This document shows positions 1 through 8,879 of a DNA stretch of 64,000 bases, piece by piece. Made by a program: the position numbers and the translations under genes. This DNA is from Zhongshania sp. (GTDB lineage: Bacteria > Pseudomonadota > Gammaproteobacteria > Pseudomonadales > Spongiibacteraceae), in contig NZ_JARGNU010000001.1 of the NCBI RefSeq assembly GCF_029212375.1, positions 372,001 through 436,000 of the forward strand, in the 5' to 3' direction. Below the pieces are notes generated by a model. It did no database searches. It was not told where the DNA came from and saw only the letters and a list, made by a program, of their open reading frames with translations. Each line of letters opens with the position of its first letter. Positions within the stretch are counted from its first letter, which is position 1.

Positions 1-86
1 TGCTAACGGTTAAGCAAAAGCAGGATTACAACAAAATGCGTTCAGACGCGCTTGCTGCTCAAGCAGGCCAATTGCCGAATAAGTAG
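1..86 (+). CDS. C-terminal fragment of an unidentified protein (runs in from the left edge)
   Basis: An open frame enters from the left edge and closes at a TAG at 84-86. It gives about 27 residues, Lys/Gln/Ala-rich and hydrophilic, ending in GQLPNK. The composition suits the helical tail of a real protein, and a stem-loop follows about 50 bases later, which fits a gene end. The fragment is too short to assign to a family. It could also be a chance open frame, because 27 codons without a stop is not significant. Confidence 0.35.
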   Translation, partial: LTVKQKQDYNKMRSDALAAQAGQLPNK

Positions 87-135
87 CACTGCGTAAGATC
101 AATTGGTTCAATGTGAAAAATCATATTGATGACCA

Positions 136-165
136 CAGCGCCGGAACAATTGATGTTCGGCGCTG
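136..165. terminator. Stem-loop between convergent gene ends
   Basis: An inverted repeat of about 12 bp (cagcgccggaaca against tgttcggcgctg, one bulged base, five-base loop) lies between the end of the fragment at 86 and the stop of the convergent peptidase gene at 180. No strong T-run follows on either strand, so intrinsic termination is only probable. Confidence 0.4.
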
Positions 166-179
166 CAATCCTTCCTAGT

Positions 180-3158
180 TCAATCCGTTTCGGTGTGTAA
201 TTGTTCAATACTGAAGTTTTGCTCGCTCAGCCAGTCGCTCAGCTCGGCGGCTTTGGCGGCATTGCTCAGCACTGCGACACTGGCATTGCCACTCTGCAAA
301 TACAGCGCACAAACCCGCAGTAAATCGGCTGCATTTACCGCCAAAACTCGCTGGCGGAAACGTCGGCGCTGGCTCAGGCTGCGACCAAAGATGGTGCTGT
401 GATAGTCCTGTTTGGCTTCGCCAGCGGGGGAGCCCGGTTTGTCGATACTGCTGACCACCCCTAGTATCGCCTCTTCTAAGCCCTGGGCTGATACTGTGGT
501 GTTAAGCATCCAGTCTATGGACTTGTCGAAATCGCTAAGCGTGTCTTGCAGGCGTGGGTCGCGGTAGGAGTAAAAGCGGAAGGCGGCAATATTCGAGTCT
601 TGCGAGGCTCCGCCGCCGTAGGCGCCGCCTTGCTCGCGAATAACGCGGTGTAAAAAGCCATTTTTCATATAGGTTGCGAGCACGGTGAGTACTGGCGCAT
701 CGGGGTGGTCTGACGGTACGGTTGGGTAGGCCTTGGCGCAGAAATTTACCTGCGAGTTGGCAACCCAAAATTCCTTTTTACATTCTCTCACCGCAGGCTG
801 CTTGAAGTGGCTTAGCGTGGTGGCATTAAAGTCTTGCCACAGTGGGGCGAGTTCGTTGCACAGCGCGTCGAGCCGGTCGTCTTCCGCCACGATCAGCAGT
901 TGACGCTCTGCACCGAGCATTTTCTGGTGTATGGCGGCTAATTGCTGGGCGAGCGCAGTTAAATTGGCGGGCTCGGTGATGCCTTTGTTTAAACTGTTTA
1001 GATGGCGGATGCCGCTCAGGCCGCCAAGGGCTTCGTTGATCTTGGCGACAGGGCTCATGCCGGCGCTGGCCGCGGTCATGGCAAGGCTGTGACCGTTGCC
1101 GGTGATGCCAGATTCGCGGCGAGCCGTTAATTGGCTAACCAAGTCATGGATGCGCTCACATTCATCAAAGCGCAGGGTTTCAAGGGTGTCGCGCATTAAC
1201 TGAGTTTGAGCGGCGGCGTTGCGCAGCAGCGCTTTAGACGACAAGACTAAATACGCTTTTAGGTCTTGCTCATTATTTGTATCGCCGCGCATGGTGGTAA
1301 ACGCACTTATCCCGCCGCAGACCTGTGCTTGCCGAGCTTGTACTTGTAGGTAGTCTTGATCGCCAAGGCCGAGTTCGGTTAGCACTTGGGTATAAATTGT
1401 GAGTAAGGCTAATTCGTTGTCGTTAAGTTCGGGCAGGGTAATTACTAATTGCTGATACACCAGTCCGTTGGTGCCGCGGCCGTAGGTGGTGTAAGGCAGG
1501 CTGCCAAATTTGGCTTGCTCGCTATGCAGCGCTGGAATGTCGAGGGGTACATCATCCAGCGTAACCTTGGGCAGAATACTGTCGTCCTCTTCCATGGCTT
1601 GGCGTTCGACTAGCGCCGCCGCTTGCTCAATAATGGCTTGTTTTTGCTCGGCATTTAAACTGGCTTTGATGCTGGCTAAGCGCTGTTTTTCGGCCTGCTC
1701 GATACGGGTTTGAATGTTTTCGTCGGGGCTCAACACCAAGGTGACGCGATGCGGGTTGTCTAATAGCGCTTGCGCCAGTTGCTTAATGTATTCGGGCTTT
1801 GCAGCGCGCTCGCGCAGGGCTTGCAGGGCGGGGTCTAAATTGAGCAACTCAATTGGCTTGCCGCGATGGGTGGCACTGCCTAGTGCTGTTAAAATAAGCT
1901 GCAGTCCGTAGGGGTAACCGTCACCGCCAATCTCGCGCTGTTGCAGCTCTAGTTGGTGCAGAACAGCGTCGACATTGTCTTTGGCAATACCGTTCGCAGC
2001 AACCTCGCGCAGAGTATCTAAGATTAGCGCTTCAACGTCGTCGACCTTTGCCGCGCTGCTACCTTCTAGGCCGCAGGCAAACACCATTTCGCGCATGGAG
2101 TCTTCCAGCCCGCACATGGGGGATGGCGAACTGCCTAGGGTGCTGGTTTCTAGGGCGTGAAGCAGTGGGCTGGCGCTATTGTCGAGTAAAACGCCCGCGA
2201 GTAATTGCGCTTCTAACAGGGTTTCTAATTGGGTGCTTTTGCCCAGTAACCACGACACCACAATATGGGTTTTGTCGCCCTTGTTTTGTGCGGCCGGCAG
2301 GGGGTAGCTTTCTTGTACGCGAATGGGTGCGTGGTAGCGCTTTTCGTCGCCAACGGCAATGTGGCTGTCGATGGCCTCAAAGCGAGCTAAACCCAGTTCT
2401 TCAAAGCGGGCTTGGTGCTGCGCGGCGGGTATATCGCCAAAGGTCATGAATATTGCGTTACTGGGGTGGTAATGGCTCTGGTAAAAGGATTTGAGTTGTT
2501 CATAGCTGAGGTCGGGAATTGCCTCTGGCTCGCCACCGCTATTGTAGTGATACGTGGTGCTGGGAAATAAGTATTTGCAGAGCGTGTGCCAGAGCTGGCT
2601 AGAAATAGAGCTCATCGCGCCTTTCATTTCGTTAAACACCACGCCCTTAAATTCCAGTTCGGATTCGGGGTTGCCCGGCTCTTTAAATTCAACGCGGTGC
2701 CCTTCTTGCGCAAAGTCTAGGGGGTGCAGGCGCGAGAAAAAAACCGCGTCCATATACACCTGCAAGAGGTTTTCAAAATCTTTGCGGTTGCTGCTGGCAA
2801 AGGGGTAGGCGGTCCAGTCTGAGCTGGTAAAGGCGTTCATAAAACTGTTCAGTGAGCGCCGAATCATCATAAAGAATGGGTCGCGCACTGGGTATTTTTC
2901 GCTGCCACACAGTGCGGTGTGCTCCAGAATATGGGCTACGCCGCTAGAATCTTTAGGCACGGTACGCAGCGCCACTAAAAACACATTTTCGGGATTGTCG
3001 CTGGCAATATGGTAGTGGCTGGCGCCGGTTTTGATGTGTTGGTATTCGGCAATGCTTACGCCAAGTGCGGGTATTTCTTCGCTGCTGATTAAGGTAAAGC
3101 TCGGGAAGGCTGCGGGTGTAGTGGTATTAGCTGTTGCGACAGGCGCTGCTTGAGTCAT
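180..3158 (-). CDS. M16C family zinc metallopeptidase, PreP (presequence protease)-like
   Basis: A 992-residue protein of the pitrilysin/insulinase clan. The inverted zinc motif HxxEH is at residues 76-80 (HILEH), and the third ligand is probably E177 in FNEMKG. Two M16 modules are joined by the M16C-associated linker, and the length is right for PreP/Cym1-type enzymes (about 970-1,000). These enzymes form a closed chamber that degrades short unfolded peptides. There is no convincing signal peptide: the first 15 residues are Ala/Thr-rich but lack a hydrophobic core, so a cytoplasmic enzyme is likely, although some bacterial relatives are exported. The ATG at 3158 is the only sensible start. 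The gene is followed on the same strand by a glutaminyl cyclase and mnmC about 80 bp apart; a functional link is not evident. Family assignment is firm; the natural substrate is unknown. Confidence 0.93.
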   Translation of the reverse strand: MTQAAPVATANTTTPAAFPSFTLISSEEIPALGVSIAEYQHIKTGASHYHIASDNPENVFLVALRTVPKDSSGVAHILEHTALCGSEKYPVRDPFFMMIRRSLNSFMNAFTSSDWTAYPFASSNRKDFENLLQVYMDAVFFSRLHPLDFAQEGHRVEFKEPGNPESELEFKGVVFNEMKGAMSSISSQLWHTLCKYLFPSTTYHYNSGGEPEAIPDLSYEQLKSFYQSHYHPSNAIFMTFGDIPAAQHQARFEELGLARFEAIDSHIAVGDEKRYHAPIRVQESYPLPAAQNKGDKTHIVVSWLLGKSTQLETLLEAQLLAGVLLDNSASPLLHALETSTLGSSPSPMCGLEDSMREMVFACGLEGSSAAKVDDVEALILDTLREVAANGIAKDNVDAVLHQLELQQREIGGDGYPYGLQLILTALGSATHRGKPIELLNLDPALQALRERAAKPEYIKQLAQALLDNPHRVTLVLSPDENIQTRIEQAEKQRLASIKASLNAEQKQAIIEQAAALVERQAMEEDDSILPKVTLDDVPLDIPALHSEQAKFGSLPYTTYGRGTNGLVYQQLVITLPELNDNELALLTIYTQVLTELGLGDQDYLQVQARQAQVCGGISAFTTMRGDTNNEQDLKAYLVLSSKALLRNAAAQTQLMRDTLETLRFDECERIHDLVSQLTARRESGITGNGHSLAMTAASAGMSPVAKINEALGGLSGIRHLNSLNKGITEPANLTALAQQLAAIHQKMLGAERQLLIVAEDDRLDALCNELAPLWQDFNATTLSHFKQPAVRECKKEFWVANSQVNFCAKAYPTVPSDHPDAPVLTVLATYMKNGFLHRVIREQGGAYGGGASQDSNIAAFRFYSYRDPRLQDTLSDFDKSIDWMLNTTVSAQGLEEAILGVVSSIDKPGSPAGEAKQDYHSTIFGRSLSQRRRFRQRVLAVNAADLLRVCALYLQSGNASVAVLSNAAKAAELSDWLSEQNFSIEQLHTETD

Positions 3159-3240
3159 GCTTTATCCAAATTCCAGTAGGTGGGGCGGTGTATCAAATGA
3201 GTCTAGCATTCTAGCCGCTGAAAAAGGCCTTGCCTATGAC

Positions 3241-4101
3241 TTATCGTACAGCCGCTTTTTGTAGATCCTTGACTTTGCTCAGATCAAATTTAATGCGATA
3301 AATTTTTGGCCAGAGTTTGCCGGTGATTAGCCAGCTATCGTCGCTAGGGTCGTAGGCGATGCCATTGAGAACGGCCTCTGGGTCTAGCGTGGCGGACTTG
3401 GCGGCATCGAGGGCGAGGGCGCTGAGATCCAACTTGGCCAATACATTGCCAGTAACGGCGTGAATAATGAGTAAATGCGATTTATGCCATTGATTGGCAA
3501 TAATGTAATCACCATGGCACTCCAGCTCATTGAGCTGATCCACTGGTTGTCCAGCGTCATTAACGTTCACCTTGTGGCTGAGTTTTAGGGTGTTGGCATC
3601 AATCCATTGCAGCTGATCGCTGCCATTGCTCATTACCAGAAAATCACCGCGATCTTTATTCACGCTGGCGCATAAGCCCCAGCCTTGGCCCGCGTAGTCA
3701 AAGACATCAAGTAGCTTGAAATGGTGGGGGTCGAGTACTAAACCTTTGCCCGCCCGCCACGTGAGCATATACAGTTTGCCGCGATACAAGCTTAAGCCCT
3801 CGGCAAATAGGTTGCTGGGTAGCACGGTGCCAGTGATGCTGTCTTCGGCTTTGGGCGGAAAAGCCCGTGACACGACTTTTGAATGGCCATATAAACCGCT
3901 GCTTTCAAATAGCCGACCTTGGTAGAGCTCAAGGCCTTGGGTGAATAGCGCGGGCTGGTGTGGGTAGCTTGTTTCCAGGGTGTAGGGTAGCGTTTGTGCT
4001 GCCAAGGCTACTAAGGGGCTAAATAGCAGGCTTAAAAAGGCAATTAAGCGCAGGGTGGTTTGGGGAGCTAAACGGCGCAAATGCCGAACTGCATTGATCA
4101 T
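3241..4101 (-). CDS. Secreted glutaminyl-peptide cyclotransferase (plant/bacterial-type glutamine cyclotransferase)
   Basis: A 286-residue protein with a Sec signal peptide (basic start, hydrophobic core about residues 17-34, cleavage near ALAA|Q), followed by a five-bladed beta-propeller of the Glu_cyclase_2 family. Family hallmarks are visible: FTQGLE and FESSGLYG near the mature N-terminus, NELE followed by NQWHKSH in the middle, and NGIAYDP...WLITGKLWPK at the C-terminus. The enzyme converts N-terminal glutamine of peptides or proteins to pyroglutamate, here in the periplasm. It lies 75 bp downstream of mnmC on the same strand. Its biological target in this organism cannot be read from the sequence. 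Confidence 0.9.
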   Translation of the reverse strand: MINAVRHLRRLAPQTTLRLIAFLSLLFSPLVALAAQTLPYTLETSYPHQPALFTQGLELYQGRLFESSGLYGHSKVVSRAFPPKAEDSITGTVLPSNLFAEGLSLYRGKLYMLTWRAGKGLVLDPHHFKLLDVFDYAGQGWGLCASVNKDRGDFLVMSNGSDQLQWIDANTLKLSHKVNVNDAGQPVDQLNELECHGDYIIANQWHKSHLLIIHAVTGNVLAKLDLSALALDAAKSATLDPEAVLNGIAYDPSDDSWLITGKLWPKIYRIKFDLSKVKDLQKAAVR

Positions 4102-4176
4102 GGCGATTTCATTGTCAGGGTAGTATTTCCATCATACAGACTGCACAGGCTTTCGCCAGTAGGTCCTTGATACTCC

Positions 4177-6237
4177 TTATAATGCTTGTTTACGGATGAG
4201 CTTGCGAATAATAAAGCGGGCGGGGGACAGTGCTTGGCAGAGATGCCGAGGCAGCGGTCTTATGTCATTGGCGATATAGCTGGCCAGTAATTCCGCGCAC
4301 AGCGGGGTCGAGGTTAATCCCCTAGAGCCATGCGCGACATTAACATACAGATTTGGGTAATTGGCCGCCGCAATTGGGATTTTGCTGCGCGCGTCCTTGC
4401 CTAGCACCTTGTAATTCTCGGCGAAGGTGGCAAGTTGCGGTACCGCGCCAACAATGGGCATGTAATCGGGGCTGGCGCAGCGGAGCGCGGCGCGACCACC
4501 AATGGGCCTTGCATCTTGTTGTAAAAGGTTTGGCGCTAGGGCGCTGAGCTGTTCAAGGTTCCAATCATGATCAGCGCTGCGCAGCTCATTACCTTTGTTA
4601 AGAAGGTCAAAGCTGGCACCGACACAGAGTTGCCCGTTAATGGGTGGCGCCAAATAGCCTTCGTGGCAAATAACACACTGGGGCGATTGGCAGAGGCTGG
4701 CTTCGGCCAGATAGCTCAACTGGCCGCGAATACTCTTCAGGGGTAGGTAAGCAGTTTGCGCAAAGTGCTTGGCGTCGTTGCTATTGGCGATCACAACCGT
4801 GTCTGCACGGACAATACACAGCTGTTGTTCGTCAAGTATCTGCCACTTTAGATCACTGTGTTCTAGGCGCAGGGCACTGGTGTGATTGACAAGCTTTATA
4901 TTGGGGTGATCAAGCAGGGCGGCGCAGACACTGGGCGGCGATAACCAGCCCGCCTGGCGGTAGAAAAACCCTTGGCCGTCTAGGGCGATGCCCGAACAAC
5001 GGTGAAGCTCGTCACCACTAAGAAATTGCAGCCAATCTTGATCTCCTAAGATGCCTTTAAGTTTTAAAAATTGACTGATTTCTTTTTGTGTTTTGGCCAG
5101 CTGCAATACCCCGCAGAGTTCGCCTGTTACCCGTTTTTGATCGAGTTGCTCGCGATAATGGGCAAGGGAAAATAAGAAGCTGGCCAAAGTAAATTGATTG
5201 AGGTCACCAGGGTCTGCCGAGAGCTTGGTGTATAAAATTCCTTGGGGATTACCGGAGGCGCCGCTGGCAGGGGTGTCGCGCTCAATGACGGTAACCTTGT
5301 AACCGCGCTGCGCAAGGGCCATGGCGGTGCTGCAGCCAGCGAGTCCGGCGCCGATGATGGCGATGTGCTTAGTTGGTTGTTGGGCAGCGGGACGGTGCCA
5401 GGGCACTGCCACGGGCGCTGGCCGAGGGGCATCGCTGGCGACAGAGTGCGTAACTGTGCCTTGCAACATGTCGCGCTTGCGGCCAAACCCTCTTACTTTT
5501 GCAACACTAAAGCCCTGAGCACGCAAGCCGCGCTTAACAAAGCCAGCTGCGGTAAAGGTCGCAAAGGTCGTACCGAGCTTACTTAAGGCACCAATGCAGG
5601 CGAATAAATCGTCGTGCCACATATCTGGATTAGTCGCGGGTGAAAAACCGTCTAAAAACCAGGCATCTGCACACGGTGTATTCGTGGCGTTAGTGTTAAA
5701 TTCCGGAGCAACTACAGAATTTGGCGCGTCGAGCAGGGCTGGAAAACAGCTAAGCGCATCGCCAAACAATAAATCCAAGCAAACTTGTGCACTATTCAAC
5801 AATCTACGATGCTGGCCGAGTAACAGCGGCGGATAATTGTACTGTAGTATAGCTGCTAGAGACGCGAGTTCGGGCCAGCTTGTTTGAGCGCGGCGCAAGT
5901 CCTCTGCCTTGAGTGGGTGTTTTTCTACCGAGATGTAGTGAAGCTGCCAGTGTTGAGGTGCAGTTTGCTGCCATAGCTGCCAAGCCAGCAGAAAATTAAG
6001 GCCAGTGCCAAAACCCGTTTCAATAATTGTGAATCTTCCCGTGCTTTCTCTGTCCAGAGCACACCAGCGTTCGGCAAGATTATTATGATTTAGAAAAACA
6101 TGGCGGCTTTCGTCAATGCCGCTCTCTTGGGAAAAGTAAATGTCGCCGTAGTCTGCGGCGCGTGGTGCGCCATCATCGCCCCATTGCAGATTGGCACAGT
6201 GAATAGAATAGGGATTATCGTGCTGGCTTGTGGTCAT
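4177..6237 (-). CDS. mnmC: Bifunctional tRNA 5-methylaminomethyl-2-thiouridine(34) biosynthesis protein MnmC
   Basis: A 686-residue fusion of two enzymes. Residues 1 to about 260 are the SAM-dependent methyltransferase (MnmC2), with the SAM-binding loop ETGFGTGLNF at 73-82 and DAWFLDGFSP at 191-200. From about residue 290 comes the FAD-dependent oxidoreductase (MnmC1), with the dinucleotide motif GAGLAG at 296-301 and ERD closing the beta-alpha-beta fold. Together they turn cmnm5(s2)U34 into mnm5(s2)U34 in the wobble position of tRNAs for Lys, Glu, Gln and others, after MnmE/MnmG. Length matches the E. coli fusion (about 670). It is divergent from the peptide transporter, with 74 bp between the start codons. 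Confidence 0.96.
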   Translation of the reverse strand: MTTSQHDNPYSIHCANLQWGDDGAPRAADYGDIYFSQESGIDESRHVFLNHNNLAERWCALDRESTGRFTIIETGFGTGLNFLLAWQLWQQTAPQHWQLHYISVEKHPLKAEDLRRAQTSWPELASLAAILQYNYPPLLLGQHRRLLNSAQVCLDLLFGDALSCFPALLDAPNSVVAPEFNTNATNTPCADAWFLDGFSPATNPDMWHDDLFACIGALSKLGTTFATFTAAGFVKRGLRAQGFSVAKVRGFGRKRDMLQGTVTHSVASDAPRPAPVAVPWHRPAAQQPTKHIAIIGAGLAGCSTAMALAQRGYKVTVIERDTPASGASGNPQGILYTKLSADPGDLNQFTLASFLFSLAHYREQLDQKRVTGELCGVLQLAKTQKEISQFLKLKGILGDQDWLQFLSGDELHRCSGIALDGQGFFYRQAGWLSPPSVCAALLDHPNIKLVNHTSALRLEHSDLKWQILDEQQLCIVRADTVVIANSNDAKHFAQTAYLPLKSIRGQLSYLAEASLCQSPQCVICHEGYLAPPINGQLCVGASFDLLNKGNELRSADHDWNLEQLSALAPNLLQQDARPIGGRAALRCASPDYMPIVGAVPQLATFAENYKVLGKDARSKIPIAAANYPNLYVNVAHGSRGLTSTPLCAELLASYIANDIRPLPRHLCQALSPARFIIRKLIRKQAL

Positions 6238-6311
6238 TATAAAGTGGCTGTCGGTACTTGCAGGGAGTGTATTGTAGCAGTGAAGAAGGCCAAAACCTCG
6301 GTGTATAAACT

Positions 6312-7925
6312 TTGTTGATATGGAAAGCGTGGTGTAAAGCGGTTGCGGTCAGTGTTCTCTTGCTGTGGGCGAGTCTGAGCTCAGCTCAGGCGGTAGACGC
6401 CGATAAAGCCAAGCTCACCTTGGCCCTTGCTACCGAGCCGCCGACCCTCAATAGTGCAGTGGCCACGGACACGATTGCCAGTTTTATCTTAGCTCATCTA
6501 ATGGAAGGGCTGCTGGTTTATGGCCCTGATGGTGAACTCGCCCCTGGCGTAGCGCTGCGCTGGGAATTAAATGCCGATGGCGCGCGTTTCTGGTTGCGTG
6601 ACGACGCCCGCTGGAGTGATGGCAAGCCAGTGACGGCCCATGATTTTGTGTTTGCGTGGCGGCATGCCTTAAGCCCCAAAACAGCCTCGCAATATGCGTT
6701 TATTTTTTACCCTATTAAAAATGCTGAGGCGGTCAATCAGGGTGTACTCGCCCCAGGTGAGCTAGGTGTAACTGCGGTGTCTGACACCGAGCTCAAGGTT
6801 GAGTTTGCCAATCCCTGTCCGTATTTTCTTAGCCTAACTGCGTTCATGACATTTTTACCTCTGCGTGAGGATGTACTTGCCCAGTGGGGAGGGCGCTACG
6901 CCGCCGATGCCGACAAGCTTACGGTGAACGGCCCCTATCTTTTAAATAAATGGGTACACGGCGCGCGCATACAACTGCGTAAGAATCCGCAATATTGGCA
7001 TGCGGATTCAGTGCAAATTAAAGAAATTGATATGCCCTATATCACCGCCGATCCAAGCGCCCAATTTAATCTGTTCCGCGATCAGCAAATCGCCATGGCG
7101 CCGCTAGACACCGGTCTGCTGAGTGAAGCAGTAAAGCGGGGCTTTGATATAGAGTATTTTCATACCGGCTCGCTGTTTTTTTTGGAATTCAATTTCCGCG
7201 AAGGTCGCATCACCGCAAATCGCGCTTTTCGTAAAGCCGTTCAGCGTTTGATTGATCCCGCATTACTGGTGAATAAAATTATTGGTTTGCCAGGGATTCA
7301 GCCCGCGTACTCGTTGTTTCCGGTCACGGTAAAGGGGCTTAAGGCGGGTTTTCGAGAAGAATATCCTGTTATGCGGGTCACTCCCGACATTGCCGCCGCG
7401 CGGACCTATTTGCGCCAGGCTAAGGCCGAACTCGGAATAAGCGAGATTCCGCCCTTGATGCTATTGGCTGGCGATAGCCCAAGAGCCTTGCAAGAGGCGG
7501 AGTACTACCAGTACTTGTTTAAGACCGGCCTCGGCATTGAATTGCGTATCGACCAGCAGGTGTTTAAACAGCGTCTAGAAAAAATGCGCCGTGGTGACTT
7601 TGATATTGTGGCTGCTGCGTGGGGGCCAGATTACGACGACATTATGACCTTTGCCGATTTATTTGCTTCTTGGAACGACAATAACCGCGGCCGCTACAAC
7701 AACTCGCTGTACGATCGTTTGATTCGATTGGCGCAAAACAGCAATGACCCCCGCACGCGATTTAATGCCATGGCGCAGATTCAACGTATTGTTGTTGACG
7801 ATGTACCCATTTTGCCAACCTATGAGAATGGCGCACTCTATGTTCAAAATCCGCGCTTGCGCGGGGTGCGCCGCAATATTTTTGGTGGCGATCCCTTGTT
7901 TCGTTACGCATGGATTGAGCGCTAA
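6312..7925 (+). CDS. Periplasmic peptide-binding protein of an ABC importer (OppA/DppA family, SBP_bac_5)
   Basis: A 537-residue solute-binding protein with a signal peptide (hydrophobic stretch AVSVLLLWASLSS, cleavage near AQA|VDADK). The mature start LALATEPPTLNSAVATDT, the ARWSDGKPVTAHDFVFAW block and the C-terminal tract of cluster-5 binding proteins are all present. It should deliver oligopeptides to the permeases encoded immediately downstream. The start is odd: an in-frame TAA lies at 6306-6308 and no ATG or GTG precedes the signal peptide, so translation must begin at TTG 6312 or TTG 6315. No good Shine-Dalgarno sequence is present at normal distance; the purine tract gaagaagg lies about 23 bases away. 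First gene of a five-gene operon. Confidence 0.92.
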   Translation: MLIWKAWCKAVAVSVLLLWASLSSAQAVDADKAKLTLALATEPPTLNSAVATDTIASFILAHLMEGLLVYGPDGELAPGVALRWELNADGARFWLRDDARWSDGKPVTAHDFVFAWRHALSPKTASQYAFIFYPIKNAEAVNQGVLAPGELGVTAVSDTELKVEFANPCPYFLSLTAFMTFLPLREDVLAQWGGRYAADADKLTVNGPYLLNKWVHGARIQLRKNPQYWHADSVQIKEIDMPYITADPSAQFNLFRDQQIAMAPLDTGLLSEAVKRGFDIEYFHTGSLFFLEFNFREGRITANRAFRKAVQRLIDPALLVNKIIGLPGIQPAYSLFPVTVKGLKAGFREEYPVMRVTPDIAAARTYLRQAKAELGISEIPPLMLLAGDSPRALQEAEYYQYLFKTGLGIELRIDQQVFKQRLEKMRRGDFDIVAAAWGPDYDDIMTFADLFASWNDNNRGRYNNSLYDRLIRLAQNSNDPRTRFNAMAQIQRIVVDDVPILPTYENGALYVQNPRLRGVRRNIFGGDPLFRYAWIER

Positions 7926-7928
7926 GCG

Positions 7929-8879
7929 ATGCTAAAATTTATTGCCAAGCGACTTTTATCTGGGGCGATTACCATTTGGTTTATCGCCACCGCGACTTTT
8001 TTTGCAATGCACGCTGTTCCTGGCGATCCACTTACCCAAGAAAAAGCCATGTCGCCAGCGGTTAGATCCCAGCTCGAGGCCCGCTATGGTTTAGATAAAC
8101 CGCTTATTGAGCAGTATCAGCTGTTTCTTAACAATATGTTGCACGGCGATTTTGGTATTTCCTTCACCCAAGAGAATCGCAAAGTTAACGATATTATTCG
8201 CGAGCACTTTCCAATATCGGCCATTTTGGGTATTACGGCGGTGTTAATCGCCCTTGTTGGCGGCGTTTCAGCGGGTACCGTTGCGGCGTATTACCGCAAT
8301 CGATGGCCAGATCGTATGGTGATGGTGGCGGTGATTGCCGCTATTTCGGTGCCCGGCTTTGTGATTGCAGGTCTGGCGCAGCTGACTATTGTGGCAATGA
8401 ATAATGCCGCAGGTAAAACCCTACTCCCAGTGGCGGGTTGGGGCGGGGTGAATCATATCTGGGTGCCGGCACTGGTCTTGGGCTTGGGCACAATGGCCTA
8501 CTTGAGCCGGATCATGCGGGCCTCGATGCTCGAGGTGCTCAGCGCAGATTTTAATATGGCAGCCAAAGCCAAGGGTGTACACGGCTGGCGGCTGTTTTGG
8601 CACCATCAGTTGCGCAATGCGGTGTTGCCGGTAGTCACTGAGTTAGGGCCGACCATTGCAGGGGTGACCACGGGCGGCTTTGTGGTGGAGTTAATCTTTG
8701 CCATTCCCGGTTTGGGCCGCTATTTCGTGCAAGCTGTTCAGCAATTAGATTACACCGTCATTATGGGCACGACGGTTTTCTATGGAGCATTTTTAGTTTT
8801 AGTGGTGGTCGTGGTCGATATTAGTTATGGCTTAATTGATCCCCGTATTCGCCTGCACAGTGGCGGGGGTGGCCGCTGA
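7929..8879 (+). CDS. oppB: Peptide ABC transporter inner-membrane permease, OppB/DppB type
   Basis: A 316-residue permease with the N-terminal helix of the OppB class (FIAKRLLSGAITIWFIATATF), the periplasmic block beginning GDPLTQEKAMSP and RYGLDKPLIEQY, and five further membrane spans. The cytoplasmic EAA loop that contacts the ATPases is visible around AAKAKGVHGWRLFWHHQLRNA. It forms half of the membrane channel with the OppC-type protein. It starts 3 bp after the binding-protein stop, and its TGA overlaps the next ATG (TGATG), so translation is probably coupled. Substrate range cannot be decided between di- and oligopeptides. Confidence 0.94.
   Translation: MLKFIAKRLLSGAITIWFIATATFFAMHAVPGDPLTQEKAMSPAVRSQLEARYGLDKPLIEQYQLFLNNMLHGDFGISFTQENRKVNDIIREHFPISAILGITAVLIALVGGVSAGTVAAYYRNRWPDRMVMVAVIAAISVPGFVIAGLAQLTIVAMNNAAGKTLLPVAGWGGVNHIWVPALVLGLGTMAYLSRIMRASMLEVLSADFNMAAKAKGVHGWRLFWHHQLRNAVLPVVTELGPTIAGVTTGGFVVELIFAIPGLGRYFVQAVQQLDYTVIMGTTVFYGAFLVLVVVVVDISYGLIDPRIRLHSGGGGR

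Noticed and set aside
2048-2449. 133-codon plus-strand open frame inside the M16C peptidase gene
   Set aside because: Antisense to conserved peptidase sequence, with Arg/Cys/Trp-rich translation and no ribosome site.
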